Assembly: GCF_003387165.1 (NCBI RefSeq) | Contig: NZ_QUMW01000017.1 | Coordinates: 21,705-85,704, forward strand | Length of the DNA: 64,000 nt | Direction of reading: 5' to 3' | From: Jeotgalicoccus halotolerans | GTDB taxonomy: Bacteria > Bacillota > Bacilli > Staphylococcales > Salinicoccaceae | In this document: positions 54,894 to 64,000 of the stretch, piece by piece | Layout of the letters: each line of letters starts with the position of its first letter | Position numbering within the stretch: position 1 is the first letter of the stretch | Position numbers and translations under genes: made by a program | Notes under the pieces: model-generated | The model's database searches: none | The model's input: only the letters and a program-made list of their open reading frames with translations | What the model was told of the DNA's origin: nothing

Positions 54894-56624
54894 ATGAAGG
54901 TTGAAGTTGAACACTCACAGGAAGTTATTGCGAATATAAAAACAGGTGCTGACTTATTAGTAGAAGCATTAGCGGAACATGAAGTTGATACTGTCTTCGG
55001 TTATCCGGGCGGTGCAGTACTTCCCATTTACGATGCGCTCTACCGTCATGAGAGTTCATTCAAACACATTCTTTGTAGACATGAACAAGGTCTGATCCAT
55101 GCAGCGGAAGGATATGCCAGAGTAAGCAGCAAGCCGGGAGTCGTAATTGCAACAAGCGGACCGGGTGCAACGAATTTAATTACAGGTATCACTGACGCAA
55201 TGATGGATTCACTGCCGATAGTTGCATTTACGGGTCAGGTATCGACGAAAGTTATCGGAACAGACGCTTTCCAGGAAGCGGATATCATCGGTTTAACGAC
55301 TCCGATTACAAAGCATAACTATCAGGTAACAGATGTTAAAGATTTAAAGCGTATTGTTAAAGAAGCTTTCCATATTGCTTCTACAGGACGACCGGGACCA
55401 GTTGTAGTGGATATTCCAAAGAATATCTCAGAAGCAGCTGTGGAAGAAGCGGCAGACGATGCGCTCCGTCTGCCGGGCTATCAGCCGACAACAAAACCGA
55501 ATCCGCTGCAGATCAGCCGTCTGCTTGAAGCTTTGCAAAAGTCGGAACGTCCGGTTGTTTTAACAGGAGCCGGTGTTCAGTTTGCGAAAGCGTCAGAAGA
55601 ACTGCGGGCCTTTATTAAAAAGTATAATCTGCCTGTAGTATCAACCCTGCTTGGTCTTGGAACATTTAATGCAGACGATGAAAATTTCCTCGGCATGGCT
55701 GGAATGCATGGAACGTATGCGGCGAACATGGCAATTCACGATGCTGACTTACTGATTAACATTGGTGCCCGTTTTGATGACAGACTGACTGGCAAAATTG
55801 CTGACTTTTCACCGCGTGCAAGAGTAGCTCATATCGACATCGACCCGGCTGAGATTGGTAAAAACGTCGAAACTCAAATACCGGTAGTTGCCGATGCGAA
55901 AGAAGCGCTTGAACTGTTAAATGCAGGCCAGTGCGAGATGAAACCAATCGACAGCTGGAGACATAAAACCCAGACAGACAAAGAACAGAATCCGCTCTGG
56001 TATGAACACAGTGATGAATTGATTTCACCGCAGTGGTTTATCGAACAGGTATATAAAGCGACCGGCGGCAAAGCGATAGTGACGACAGACGTCGGCCAGC
56101 ATCAGATGTGGAGCGCTCAGTTCTACAAATTTAACCAGCCGAATCACTTCGTCACATCCGGCGGACTCGGTACTATGGGCTTTGGACTTCCTGCAGCAAT
56201 CGGTGCTCAGCTGGCTTTCCCTGATAAAACAGTTGTTGCTGTTGTCGGTGACGGCGGCTTCCAAATGACAATGCAGGAGCTGGCCACGCTGAAACAATAC
56301 AACCTGCCGGTAAAAGTAGTAATCGTCAATAATGAAGCACTCGGCATGGTAAGACAGTGGCAGGAGAAATTCTACGACGAACGCTATTCAGAATCGCTGA
56401 TGCATACTAATCCCGACTTTGTAAAACTCGGTGAAAGTTTCGGCGTGAAGTCATACAGATATACACAGGAAGAGGAAGTATCAGGAGAACTTAAAGAGGC
56501 CCTTCAGTCGAATGAACCGGTATTGATCGATGCAAGAGTGGTCAAACTTGATCTGGTTTATCCTATGGTGCCGGCAGGTAAAGGAAATCACGAAATGATA
56601 GGGGTGAGACCATGCAGCGAGTAA
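54894..56624 (+). CDS. ilvB: Acetolactate synthase large subunit
   Basis: A 576-residue thiamine diphosphate enzyme: [53 protein letters not shown] and [21 protein letters not shown] in the first domain, then the ThDP motif [39 protein letters not shown]. It condenses two pyruvates, or pyruvate and 2-oxobutyrate, to acetohydroxy acids. This is the biosynthetic FAD type by length and motifs. AGGAGG precedes the ATG and ilvN overlaps its end by 13 nt. Confidence 0.98.
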   Translation: MKVEVEHSQEVIANIKTGADLLVEALAEHEVDTVFGYPGGAVLPIYDALYRHESSFKHILCRHEQGLIHAAEGYARVSSKPGVVIATSGPGATNLITGITDAMMDSLPIVAFTGQVSTKVIGTDAFQEADIIGLTTPITKHNYQVTDVKDLKRIVKEAFHIASTGRPGPVVVDIPKNISEAAVEEAADDALRLPGYQPTTKPNPLQISRLLEALQKSERPVVLTGAGVQFAKASEELRAFIKKYNLPVVSTLLGLGTFNADDENFLGMAGMHGTYAANMAIHDADLLINIGARFDDRLTGKIADFSPRARVAHIDIDPAEIGKNVETQIPVVADAKEALELLNAGQCEMKPIDSWRHKTQTDKEQNPLWYEHSDELISPQWFIEQVYKATGGKAIVTTDVGQHQMWSAQFYKFNQPNHFVTSGGLGTMGFGLPAAIGAQLAFPDKTVVAVVGDGGFQMTMQELATLKQYNLPVKVVIVNNEALGMVRQWQEKFYDERYSESLMHTNPDFVKLGESFGVKSYRYTQEEEVSGELKEALQSNEPVLIDARVVKLDLVYPMVPAGKGNHEMIGVRPCSE

Positions 56625-57127
56625 TTACATTGACAGTGCAAAACTCAAGCGGGGTGCTGAACAGAGTAACTGGAATGCTTGCCAAACGCGGTTTTAATAT
56701 CGAAAGCATTACAGTTGGTGCATCGGAAACGCTGGGCATATCGAAAATGACAATCGTTGTCGATATTGCGAACGATAAAAGTTCGGAACAGCTGACTAAA
56801 CAGCTGCATAAACAAATCGATATATTGAAAGTCGATGATATAACCGATTCTAAAATCGTCTCGAGAGAGCTTGCTCTAATAAAAGTCGGAGCAAACAATA
56901 CATCGAGAGGCGAAATCCAGAGTATTATCGAACCGTTCAGAGCGCGTGTGCTGGACGTTTCAAGAAACTCACTCATTATAGAAGTAACAGGCAAGCCGGA
57001 TAAGGTGGATGCGCTAATTGAACTGTTAACACCATACGGACTGAAGGATTTATCCCGCACGGGTGTTACAGCCTTCCGGCGCGGACAGCAAAAAGGTATC
57101 CAGGAACTGAAATCATTCAGTGTTTAA
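56612..57127 (+). CDS. ilvN: Acetolactate synthase small (regulatory) subunit
   Basis: A 171-residue regulatory subunit. The ACT domain occupies ~1-75: [36 protein letters not shown], the form conserved in valine-binding subunits. The C-terminal domain contains [30 protein letters not shown] and [17 protein letters not shown]. It stimulates IlvB and gives valine feedback. Translation begins inside ilvB, behind AGGGGTGAG. The length is usual for the full two-domain type. Confidence 0.96.
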   Translation: MQRVITLTVQNSSGVLNRVTGMLAKRGFNIESITVGASETLGISKMTIVVDIANDKSSEQLTKQLHKQIDILKVDDITDSKIVSRELALIKVGANNTSRGEIQSIIEPFRARVLDVSRNSLIIEVTGKPDKVDALIELLTPYGLKDLSRTGVTAFRRGQQKGIQELKSFSV

Positions 57128-57157
57128 AAAAATATAATATATAAAGGGAGAAATTAA

Positions 57158-58159
<1,002 letters not shown>

Positions 58160-58185
58160 ATAATACTGAAGAGAGGAAGGTCAAT

Positions 58186-59751
58186 ATGACTGATATAACC
58201 GATATTAAAATTTTTGATACTACGCTGAGAGACGGTGAGCAGTCACCGGGTGTTAATTTAAATAAGCAGGAAAAACTGGAGATTGCAAAGCAGCTCGAAC
58301 GACTCGGTGTTGACGTTATAGAAGCGGGCTTTCCCGCCTCTTCAGAAGGCGACTTCCAGGCAGTGAAGCTGATTGCAGATACGATTAAAAACTCAACTGT
58401 AACTGCACTGGCTAGAACGAAAAAACACGATATTGACCGTGCGTACGAAGCTTTAAAAAATACACCGAACCCAAGAATTCATATATTTCTTGCCACGAGC
58501 CCGATTCACAGAGAATTCAAACTGAAGATGGATAAACAGAAAGTCATCGATACATCTGTAGAGATGGTCACCTACTCGAAGAGTATGTTCAATGAAGTAG
58601 AATGGTCAGCAGAAGATGCATCACGTACAGAACTGCCTTTCCTTGCTGAAATTATTGAAGCGGTGATCGATGCTGGAGCAGCAATTATCAATCTGCCTGA
58701 TACGGTTGGCTATACGACACCGAAAGAATACGGTGAAATGTTTAAATATGTATCTGAAAATGTTCCGAATATAGATAAAGCTATTCTCTCGACGCATTGT
58801 CACAATGATCTTGGCATGGCAGTGGCAAACTCGGTAGCAGGTATTGAAAATGGAGCGACACAAATAGAATGTTCCATTAACGGTATCGGTGAACGCGCCG
58901 GCAACGCAGCGCTCGAAGAAATCGCAGTGGCACTGCACATCCGTGGAGACTTTTATCCATATACAACAAACTTAAATTTACAGGAGATTAAACGCTCAAG
59001 TGATATTGTTGCAAAACTGACCGGTATGACGGTTCAGCCGAACAAAGCAATTATCGGACGGAATGCTTATGCACATGAAGCAGGAATTCATCAGGACGGT
59101 ATGCTGAAAAACTCGGAAACTTATGAAATTATTTCACCGGCCCTGGTCGGGGTTTCCGCCGATACAGCAAATACGCTGTTCCTCGGCAAACATTCAGGAC
59201 GCCATGCATTTAAAGATAAAGTGAAATCATTTAAGGTCGAGCTGACAGAAGAGGAATTGTCTGCAGCATTTAGCAGCTTTAAGGAACTGACGGATCATAA
59301 AAAAGAAGTGACTGATGATGATATCTATTCGATTATTATGGAAATCAAGACAGATGCATCTAATATTGAGAGATATGTTCTCAATAATTTCGAAGTGAAT
59401 TATGAGCAGGACGGGCTGACGAAAGCACATATCGATGTTGTCACACCGGCCGGAGAGCATGTATCACACGAAGTTACTGGTTCCGGCAGTGTTGAAGCAC
59501 TGTATAAGGCAATCCAGGAAATTATCAGAGAAAAAACTAACTTACTCGACTACCAGCTCAGCTCAGTAGGCGGCGGGAAAGACGCACTGGCAGAATCCCG
59601 GGTGCAGATTAAAATTAATGATCAGCAGTTTTCAGGGCGCGGCACAGCTCAGGACGTACTCGCAGCATCGGCAAATGCATATATTAATGCAGTCAACCGC
59701 TATTTGATGAGTGAACAGGCGGCAGCACCTGCAGAAAGTGTAAATGCATAA
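58186..59751 (+). CDS. leuA: 2-isopropylmalate synthase
   Basis: A 521-residue Leu[18 protein letters not shown] begins the TIM barrel, and the metal ligands are in [46 protein letters not shown] closes the active-site part. [17 protein letters not shown] is the linker region, and the C-terminal third (~390-505) is the leucine-binding regulatory domain. It condenses 2-ketoisovalerate with acetyl-CoA, the product of the PDH complex encoded 10 kb upstream. GAGAGGAAGG precedes the ATG. Confidence 0.98.
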   Translation: MTDITDIKIFDTTLRDGEQSPGVNLNKQEKLEIAKQLERLGVDVIEAGFPASSEGDFQAVKLIADTIKNSTVTALARTKKHDIDRAYEALKNTPNPRIHIFLATSPIHREFKLKMDKQKVIDTSVEMVTYSKSMFNEVEWSAEDASRTELPFLAEIIEAVIDAGAAIINLPDTVGYTTPKEYGEMFKYVSENVPNIDKAILSTHCHNDLGMAVANSVAGIENGATQIECSINGIGERAGNAALEEIAVALHIRGDFYPYTTNLNLQEIKRSSDIVAKLTGMTVQPNKAIIGRNAYAHEAGIHQDGMLKNSETYEIISPALVGVSADTANTLFLGKHSGRHAFKDKVKSFKVELTEEELSAAFSSFKELTDHKKEVTDDDIYSIIMEIKTDASNIERYVLNNFEVNYEQDGLTKAHIDVVTPAGEHVSHEVTGSGSVEALYKAIQEIIREKTNLLDYQLSSVGGGKDALAESRVQIKINDQQFSGRGTAQDVLAASANAYINAVNRYLMSEQAAAPAESVNA

Positions 59752-59766
59752 AGGAGATAATCGGCA

Positions 59767-60825
59767 ATGAAAAAACATATAATCACCTTGGCCGGCGATG
59801 GTATCGGTCCGGAAATAATGAATTCGGCGCAAGCACTGCTGAAAGCTGCAGGAGAAAAATATAAGCACGAGTTTACGACAGAAGCTAAAGATATCGGGGG
59901 CATTGCGATTGATACCCATAATAATCCGCTGCCTGATGAAACGATAGAAGCATGTGAAGCGGCTGATGCAATTCTGCTCGGTGCTGTCGGCGGTCCAAAA
60001 TGGGCTGACAGCGTCATACGTCCGGAGCAGGGACTGTTAAAAATCCGCAAACATTTCAACTTATTTGCGAACCTGCGTCCGGTAACAATATTTGATTCAC
60101 TTGAAGCATCATCACCGCTGAAACAGGAAATTGTTCACGGCAGCGATTTGATGATTGTCAGAGAACTGACGGGCGGACTGTATTTCGGGGAACCAAGTGA
60201 ACGCCGGGACGGCGGACAAAGTGTAATAGATTCATTGACTTATACGCATGATGAAATTGAACGTATCGTTCGCACTGCATTTGATACAGCGATGACAAGA
60301 AGAAAGCATTTAACATCGGTTGATAAAGCAAACGTGCTTGAATCCAGCCGGATGTGGCGTGAAATTGTCAATACAGTCGGAAAAGAATATCCGGAAGTTA
60401 CAGTTGAGCACGAACTTGTCGATGCTGCAGCGATGAAGCTGATTACAAATCCATCTTACTTTGATGTCATCGTAACTGAGAACTTATTTGGAGATATTTT
60501 AAGTGATGAAGCCTCTGTAATAACAGGATCTCTTGGTGTTCTGCCTTCAGCGAGTTTAAGTGAAAACGGACTCGGCCTGTTCGAACCGATTCACGGTTCA
60601 GCACCCGATATTGCGGGAGAAAATAAAGCTAATCCAATCGGTATGATGTTATCTGTCGGTATGATGTTTAAGTATTCATTTGGTCTGCACGAAGAATCAG
60701 CAGCGATAGAAAGAGCTGTGAATACAGTACTGAAACAAGGCTTCAAAACTCCAGATTTGAAAATTGATGGAGCTGAAACGATATCTACGACGGAAATGAC
60801 GGAAAAAATTATTAGTAATCTATAA
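59767..60825 (+). CDS. leuB: 3-isopropylmalate dehydrogenase
   Basis: A 352-residue Leu[41 protein letters not shown] (substrate Arg residues in [22 protein letters not shown]), [21 protein letters not shown], and the NAD-site [25 protein letters not shown]. It oxidises and decarboxylates 3-isopropylmalate to 2-oxoisocaproate. Length and motifs normal. AAAGGAG lies ahead of the ATG, 15 nt after leuA. Confidence 0.98.
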   Translation: MKKHIITLAGDGIGPEIMNSAQALLKAAGEKYKHEFTTEAKDIGGIAIDTHNNPLPDETIEACEAADAILLGAVGGPKWADSVIRPEQGLLKIRKHFNLFANLRPVTIFDSLEASSPLKQEIVHGSDLMIVRELTGGLYFGEPSERRDGGQSVIDSLTYTHDEIERIVRTAFDTAMTRRKHLTSVDKANVLESSRMWREIVNTVGKEYPEVTVEHELVDAAAMKLITNPSYFDVIVTENLFGDILSDEASVITGSLGVLPSASLSENGLGLFEPIHGSAPDIAGENKANPIGMMLSVGMMFKYSFGLHEESAAIERAVNTVLKQGFKTPDLKIDGAETISTTEMTEKIISNL

Positions 60826-60848
60826 AAAAGTTAAAGGAGAAGATTAAC

Positions 60849-62261
60849 ATGGCTCAGAAAAAAACTATAATCGAAAAAATCTGGGAACGGCATATCGTTC
60901 ATGAAGAAGAAGGCAAACCGGATTTACTCTATATCGATCAGCACTTAATCCATGAAGTGACTTCGCCTCAAGCTTTTGAAGGATTACGCTTAAATAATCG
61001 AAAAGTCCGCCGTCCGGATTTAACGTTTGCCACGATGGATCACAACGTTCCGACGAAAAACAGGGAAGATGCTCAGGATGCGATTGCTCAGAAACAAATG
61101 GATGCGTTAAAGAAAAACTGTGAAGAATTTGGTATTAAACTTGCCGATATGTATCACCCTGATCAGGGTATTGTCCACATCATCGGGCCGCAGCTGGGCT
61201 TGACCCAGCCGGGCAAGACAATTGTCTGCGGTGATTCTCATACATCGACTCACGGCGCATTTGGAGCACTTGCTTTTGGTATCGGTACGAGTGAAGTGGA
61301 ACACGTATTTGCAACTCAGACTTTAACGCAGTCAAAACCGAAAACGATGAACGTCAAAGTTAACGGAAACTTAAGTGTCGGAGTGACTGCTAAGGATTTA
61401 ATTTTAGCTATTATAGCGAAATTCGGTGTTGATTTCGGGACAGGACATGTCGTTGAGTACACTGGACAGGCGATTCGTGACTTAACGATGGAAGGCCGCA
61501 TGACCGTATGCAATATGTCAATTGAAGGCGGAGCGCGCGCCGGTCTGATTTCACCGGATGAAACGACAGTTGAATTCCTTCGCGGGCGCCGTTACGTGCC
61601 GAGAGATGAAGAAGAATATAAGAAACTTGCCGAAGAGTGGCTGAGCCTGAGTACTGATGAAGGTGCTGAATACGATGCAACGCTTGAAATTAATGCTTCG
61701 GAGATAGAACCTCAAGTATCCTGGGGAACAAATCCAAGCATGGTTGTGCCAATCAGTGCAGCGACACCGGTAGTTTCCGAATCGAAAGATGAAGACTCGA
61801 CGAAACGCGCACTTGAATACATGGGTCTTGAAGAGGGCATGCCGATTACAGATATTGAAATTGATCATGTATTTATTGGTTCATGCACTAACTCCCGTGT
61901 TCTGGACTTGCAGCGTGCTGCAGATATTATAGAAGGCAACCGTGTTAAGGATGGCGTTAAAGCTATCGTTGTACCGGGTTCATTCCTTGTCAAACAGGAA
62001 GCGGAAGCGCTTGGCATCGATAAAGTTTTCATCGATGCAGGTTTCGAATGGCGCAACGCAGGATGCAGTGCCTGTCTTGGCATGAATGAAGATACAGTAC
62101 CGCCTGGCGGACGTTGTGCATCAACATCAAACCGCAACTTTGAAGGCCGTCAGGGTAATGGGGCAAGAACGCATCTTGTCAGCCCTGAAATGGCAGCGGC
62201 AGCGGCAATTAACGGCCGCTTTGTCGATGTCAGAAAATATCAGAGCAGAGTAACTGCATAG
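60849..62261 (+). CDS. leuC: 3-isopropylmalate dehydratase large subunit
   Basis: A 470-residue aconitase-family subunit. The 4Fe-4S cysteines are in [15 protein letters not shown] and [63 protein letters not shown] and [19 protein letters not shown] are conserved. It isomerises isopropylmalate together with LeuD. AAAGGAGA precedes the ATG, and leuD begins 10 nt after its stop. Confidence 0.98.
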   Translation: MAQKKTIIEKIWERHIVHEEEGKPDLLYIDQHLIHEVTSPQAFEGLRLNNRKVRRPDLTFATMDHNVPTKNREDAQDAIAQKQMDALKKNCEEFGIKLADMYHPDQGIVHIIGPQLGLTQPGKTIVCGDSHTSTHGAFGALAFGIGTSEVEHVFATQTLTQSKPKTMNVKVNGNLSVGVTAKDLILAIIAKFGVDFGTGHVVEYTGQAIRDLTMEGRMTVCNMSIEGGARAGLISPDETTVEFLRGRRYVPRDEEEYKKLAEEWLSLSTDEGAEYDATLEINASEIEPQVSWGTNPSMVVPISAATPVVSESKDEDSTKRALEYMGLEEGMPITDIEIDHVFIGSCTNSRVLDLQRAADIIEGNRVKDGVKAIVVPGSFLVKQEAEALGIDKVFIDAGFEWRNAGCSACLGMNEDTVPPGGRCASTSNRNFEGRQGNGARTHLVSPEMAAAAAINGRFVDVRKYQSRVTA

Positions 62262-62271
62262 GAGGGTAATT

Positions 62272-62868
62272 ATGGAGGCAATTTCAAAGCATGAAGGTAA
62301 AGTATATCCGCTGAACCGCTCGAATGTTGACACGGACCAGATTATCCCCAAACAGTTTCTGAAACGGATTGAACGTACAGGTTTTGGGCAATTTGTCTTT
62401 TATAACTGGCGTTTTAATGACGACGGTACGAAGCGTGAAGATTTTGATATGGACGATGCAAAATTCGATGGTGCTTCAGTGCTGGTCGCCGGTGACAACT
62501 TCGGCTGCGGCTCATCACGGGAACATGCGCCGTGGGCTCTTTTAGACTATGGTTATAAAGTTATTATTGCTCCGGGCTTTGCGGATATATTCTACTCAAA
62601 TGCATTTAAAAACGGCATTATTTTAATTAAAATGCCGGAAACGCAAGTAGCTGAATGGCAGGAACAGGCAAGAAATGGAGATTTTAATATCTCGGTTAAT
62701 TTAGAAAAACAGGAAATTACAGACAGCAGCGGCAAGACATTGAAGTTTGAAATTCCTGCCTATCATAAAGAGAAATTAATTAACGGCTGGGATGACATTG
62801 CATTAACTTTATTAAATGAAGAAAAAATAACAGCTTTTGAGGAGCGTGGTTCTTTGGGAATTCGTTAA
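62272..62868 (+). CDS. leuD: 3-isopropylmalate dehydratase small subunit
   Basis: A 198-residue LeuD. VYPLNRSNVDTDQIIPKQFLKRIERTGFGQFVFYNWRF is the N-terminal block, GDNFGCGSSREHAPWALLDYG the swivel-domain active-site loop, and PGFADIFYSNAFKNGI the following strand. It completes the LeuCD heterodimer. AGGAGGG precedes the ATG. The end (EERGSLGIR) lies 23 nt ahead of the annotated ilvA start. Confidence 0.97.
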   Translation: MEAISKHEGKVYPLNRSNVDTDQIIPKQFLKRIERTGFGQFVFYNWRFNDDGTKREDFDMDDAKFDGASVLVAGDNFGCGSSREHAPWALLDYGYKVIIAPGFADIFYSNAFKNGIILIKMPETQVAEWQEQARNGDFNISVNLEKQEITDSSGKTLKFEIPAYHKEKLINGWDDIALTLLNEEKITAFEERGSLGIR

Positions 62869-62891
62869 ATAGTGATTTAGTCAGAGATGCT

Positions 62892-63869
62892 ATGGAATAT
62901 TTGAGGGGAAATGTGCACAAAACACCAGTGATAACATCACAGACAACAAATGAAAAAACCGGCAAAAATGTTTATATGAAATTGGAAAATCATCAGAAAA
63001 CCGGAGCGTTTAAATATCGGGGTGCATCATATAAACTGTCGAAATTAACTCCGGCACAGCTTGAAGCAGGAGTAGTGACTGCATCTGCAGGCAACCATGC
63101 CCAGGGCGTAGCCCTTGCTGCGAAAAAATTAAATGCTGCTGCGACTATCTTTATGCCGGTAGGTACTCCTTCAGCGAAAGTCGAAGCAACAAAAGGATAT
63201 GGTGCATCAGTTAAACTTGTCGGAGCGAGTTTCCAGGAAGCATTTACAGCTTCTCTGGAACATAAAAAGCTGACAGGTGCAACGTATGTCCATCCTTTTG
63301 ATGATTACGATATTATGGCAGGCCAGGGTTCAATTGGAATAGAAATGCTGGAAGAGATACCTGAGCTCGATACGCTAATTGTACCAATAGGCGGAGGCGG
63401 TTTGATAAGCGGCATTGCAGTAGCGGCAAAGATGATTAAACCATCCATTAAAATAATCGGTGTGCAGGCGGCAAACGCACCATCGATGTTTAAATCATAT
63501 TACACAAAAGACGATCATGTAGTGCTTAACAGCTGCAGCACAATTGCAGAAGGCATTGCAGTCAAACAGCCCGGTGAATTAACACAGCAGGCCGTCCGGC
63601 AGTATGTTGATGAAATATACTGCGTATCGGAAAGTCAGATTGCTTATGCAATGGTCTACCTGCTTGAACGTACAAAATCACTAGTAGAAGGTGCCGGCGC
63701 TACAGCACTCGCAGCACTCTTAGCATTTAATGACAAAATTGACTCCGAGCACACAGGGGTTATCGTTAGCGGAGGCAACCTGGATCTCAGCAAAATGGGA
63801 GAAATACAGGCACTTGCCCTGCAGGCAAATCATAAAACAATAACGAGAGAACAATTAACTGTGCTGTAA
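62892..63869 (+). CDS. ilvA: Threonine dehydratase, short form without ACT domain
   Basis: A 325-residue fold-type II PLP enzyme. The PLP Lys lies in KTGAFKYRGASYKL, VTASAGNHAQGVALAA carries the Asn loop, PIGGGGLISGIAVAAK the phosphate-binding glycines, and the C-terminal VIVSGGNLDLSKM the Ser. It deaminates threonine to 2-oxobutyrate for isoleucine. It lacks the C-terminal ACT regulatory domain (S. aureus IlvA is about 420 residues), like catabolic TdcB. The ATG has no good binding site. The open frame reaches back to 62841 as ...NSLNSDLVRDA, which reads like the missing conserved N-terminus, but it has no start codon. Confidence 0.88.
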   Translation: MEYLRGNVHKTPVITSQTTNEKTGKNVYMKLENHQKTGAFKYRGASYKLSKLTPAQLEAGVVTASAGNHAQGVALAAKKLNAAATIFMPVGTPSAKVEATKGYGASVKLVGASFQEAFTASLEHKKLTGATYVHPFDDYDIMAGQGSIGIEMLEEIPELDTLIVPIGGGGLISGIAVAAKMIKPSIKIIGVQAANAPSMFKSYYTKDDHVVLNSCSTIAEGIAVKQPGELTQQAVRQYVDEIYCVSESQIAYAMVYLLERTKSLVEGAGATALAALLAFNDKIDSEHTGVIVSGGNLDLSKMGEIQALALQANHKTITREQLTVL

Positions 63870-63912
63870 ACTAACAACCCGTCGGTCATTTTCCTTTGTG
63901 GATTTTGATATG

Positions 63913-63965
63913 CTCCCCCTAAAGTAGACACTTAAAAAAGTAAACTACTTTAGGGGGAGTTTTCT
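63913..63965 (+). terminator. Inverted repeat with T tract behind ilvA (terminator or IS end)
   Basis: CTCCCCCTAAAGTAG (63913-63927) pairs exactly with 63945-63959 around a 17-nt A-rich loop, followed by TTTTCTCTT. It could terminate the ilv-leu operon. The sequence also resembles the end-proximal hairpin found ahead of IS3-family (IS150-like) transposase genes in Firmicutes. Confidence 0.6.
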
Positions 63966-63966
63966 C

Positions 63967-64000
63967 TTGAAATCAAACATAAGGTATTCAACGAATGAAC
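63967..64000 (+). mobile_element. Possible start of an IS3-type transposase OrfA (truncated by window end)
   Basis: Behind the hairpin, whose right arm ends in AGGGGGAG, a TTG at 63967 opens a frame reading MKSNIRYSTNE to the window edge. Short polar starts with K..YS.E.. are common in OrfA proteins of IS3-family elements. Only 11 codons are visible, so this is a suggestion. An ordinary gene behind the operon terminator is the alternative. Confidence 0.3.

Overview
The window reads as a chromosomal segment of a low-GC Firmicute in the family Staphylococcaceae, probably outside Staphylococcus proper (Jeotgalicoccus, Salinicoccus or a relative). This rests on protein character and on gene order. 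The blocks ptsHI - cydAB - ktrC - rnjA/rpoY - def - ykyA - pdhABCD - UPF0223, the trio LCP/DUF2538/GNAT, and ilvD-ilvBNC-leuABCD-ilvA all recall staphylococcal chromosomes. Genus assignment is inference.

Region 1 (1-8.7 kb) is an accessory surface-glycan cluster on the + strand. A TagG-like permease and a TagH-like ATPase form an ABC exporter. Around them are a GT4 glycosyltransferase, two large paralogous glycosyltransferases (694 and 725 aa), two coiled-coil proteins and a small protein of unknown function. The genes are nearly contiguous, with several overlaps, between one good promoter (219-247) and one terminator (8653-8690). Region 2 (8.7-23 kb) holds an MsrR-type LCP ligase and the main wall teichoic acid locus: two GT4 enzymes, a TagF-like polymerase, TagB, TagD, a second CDP-glycerol glycerophosphotransferase, TagG, TagH, TagA and a glycerophosphodiesterase. 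It lacks ribitol genes, so a poly(glycerol phosphate) teichoic acid is expected. The second TagH carries two GW/SH3-like modules without a visible membrane segment.

Region 3 (23-36.8 kb) is mixed: an SLC13 permease with TrkA-C domains, a lipoprotein, a DJ-1/PfpI protein, an Ig-like repeat protein, a CaCA exchanger, folD and a solitary purD, an AuxA-like membrane protein, hutG, ptsHI and an Atg22-type MFS transporter. Region 4 (36.9-51.3 kb) is the respiratory and pyruvate block: cydAB, ktrC, rnjA-rpoY, def, ykyA and pdhABCD. It contains two interrupted genes (an acetamidase with an amber codon and a short ORF with an opal codon). It also contains a well-framed 31-codon gene for a very basic peptide, with its own promoter and terminator.

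Region 5 (51.4-63.9 kb) makes branched-chain amino acids. A BASS-family transporter is followed directly by ilvD, and a leucine-type T-box leader precedes ilvBNC-leuABCD-ilvA. Both transcription units have the same upstream module: a CodY-like box followed 12-14 bp later by a perfect CcpA cre. A third perfect cre lies upstream of pdhA. This suggests that carbon status (CcpA), branched-chain amino acid/GTP status (CodY) and tRNA-Leu charging jointly control pyruvate flow into leucine, isoleucine and valine. The right edge holds an inverted repeat that is either the operon terminator or the end of an IS3-type element.

All motif calls were made by eye; no alignment or database search was possible.
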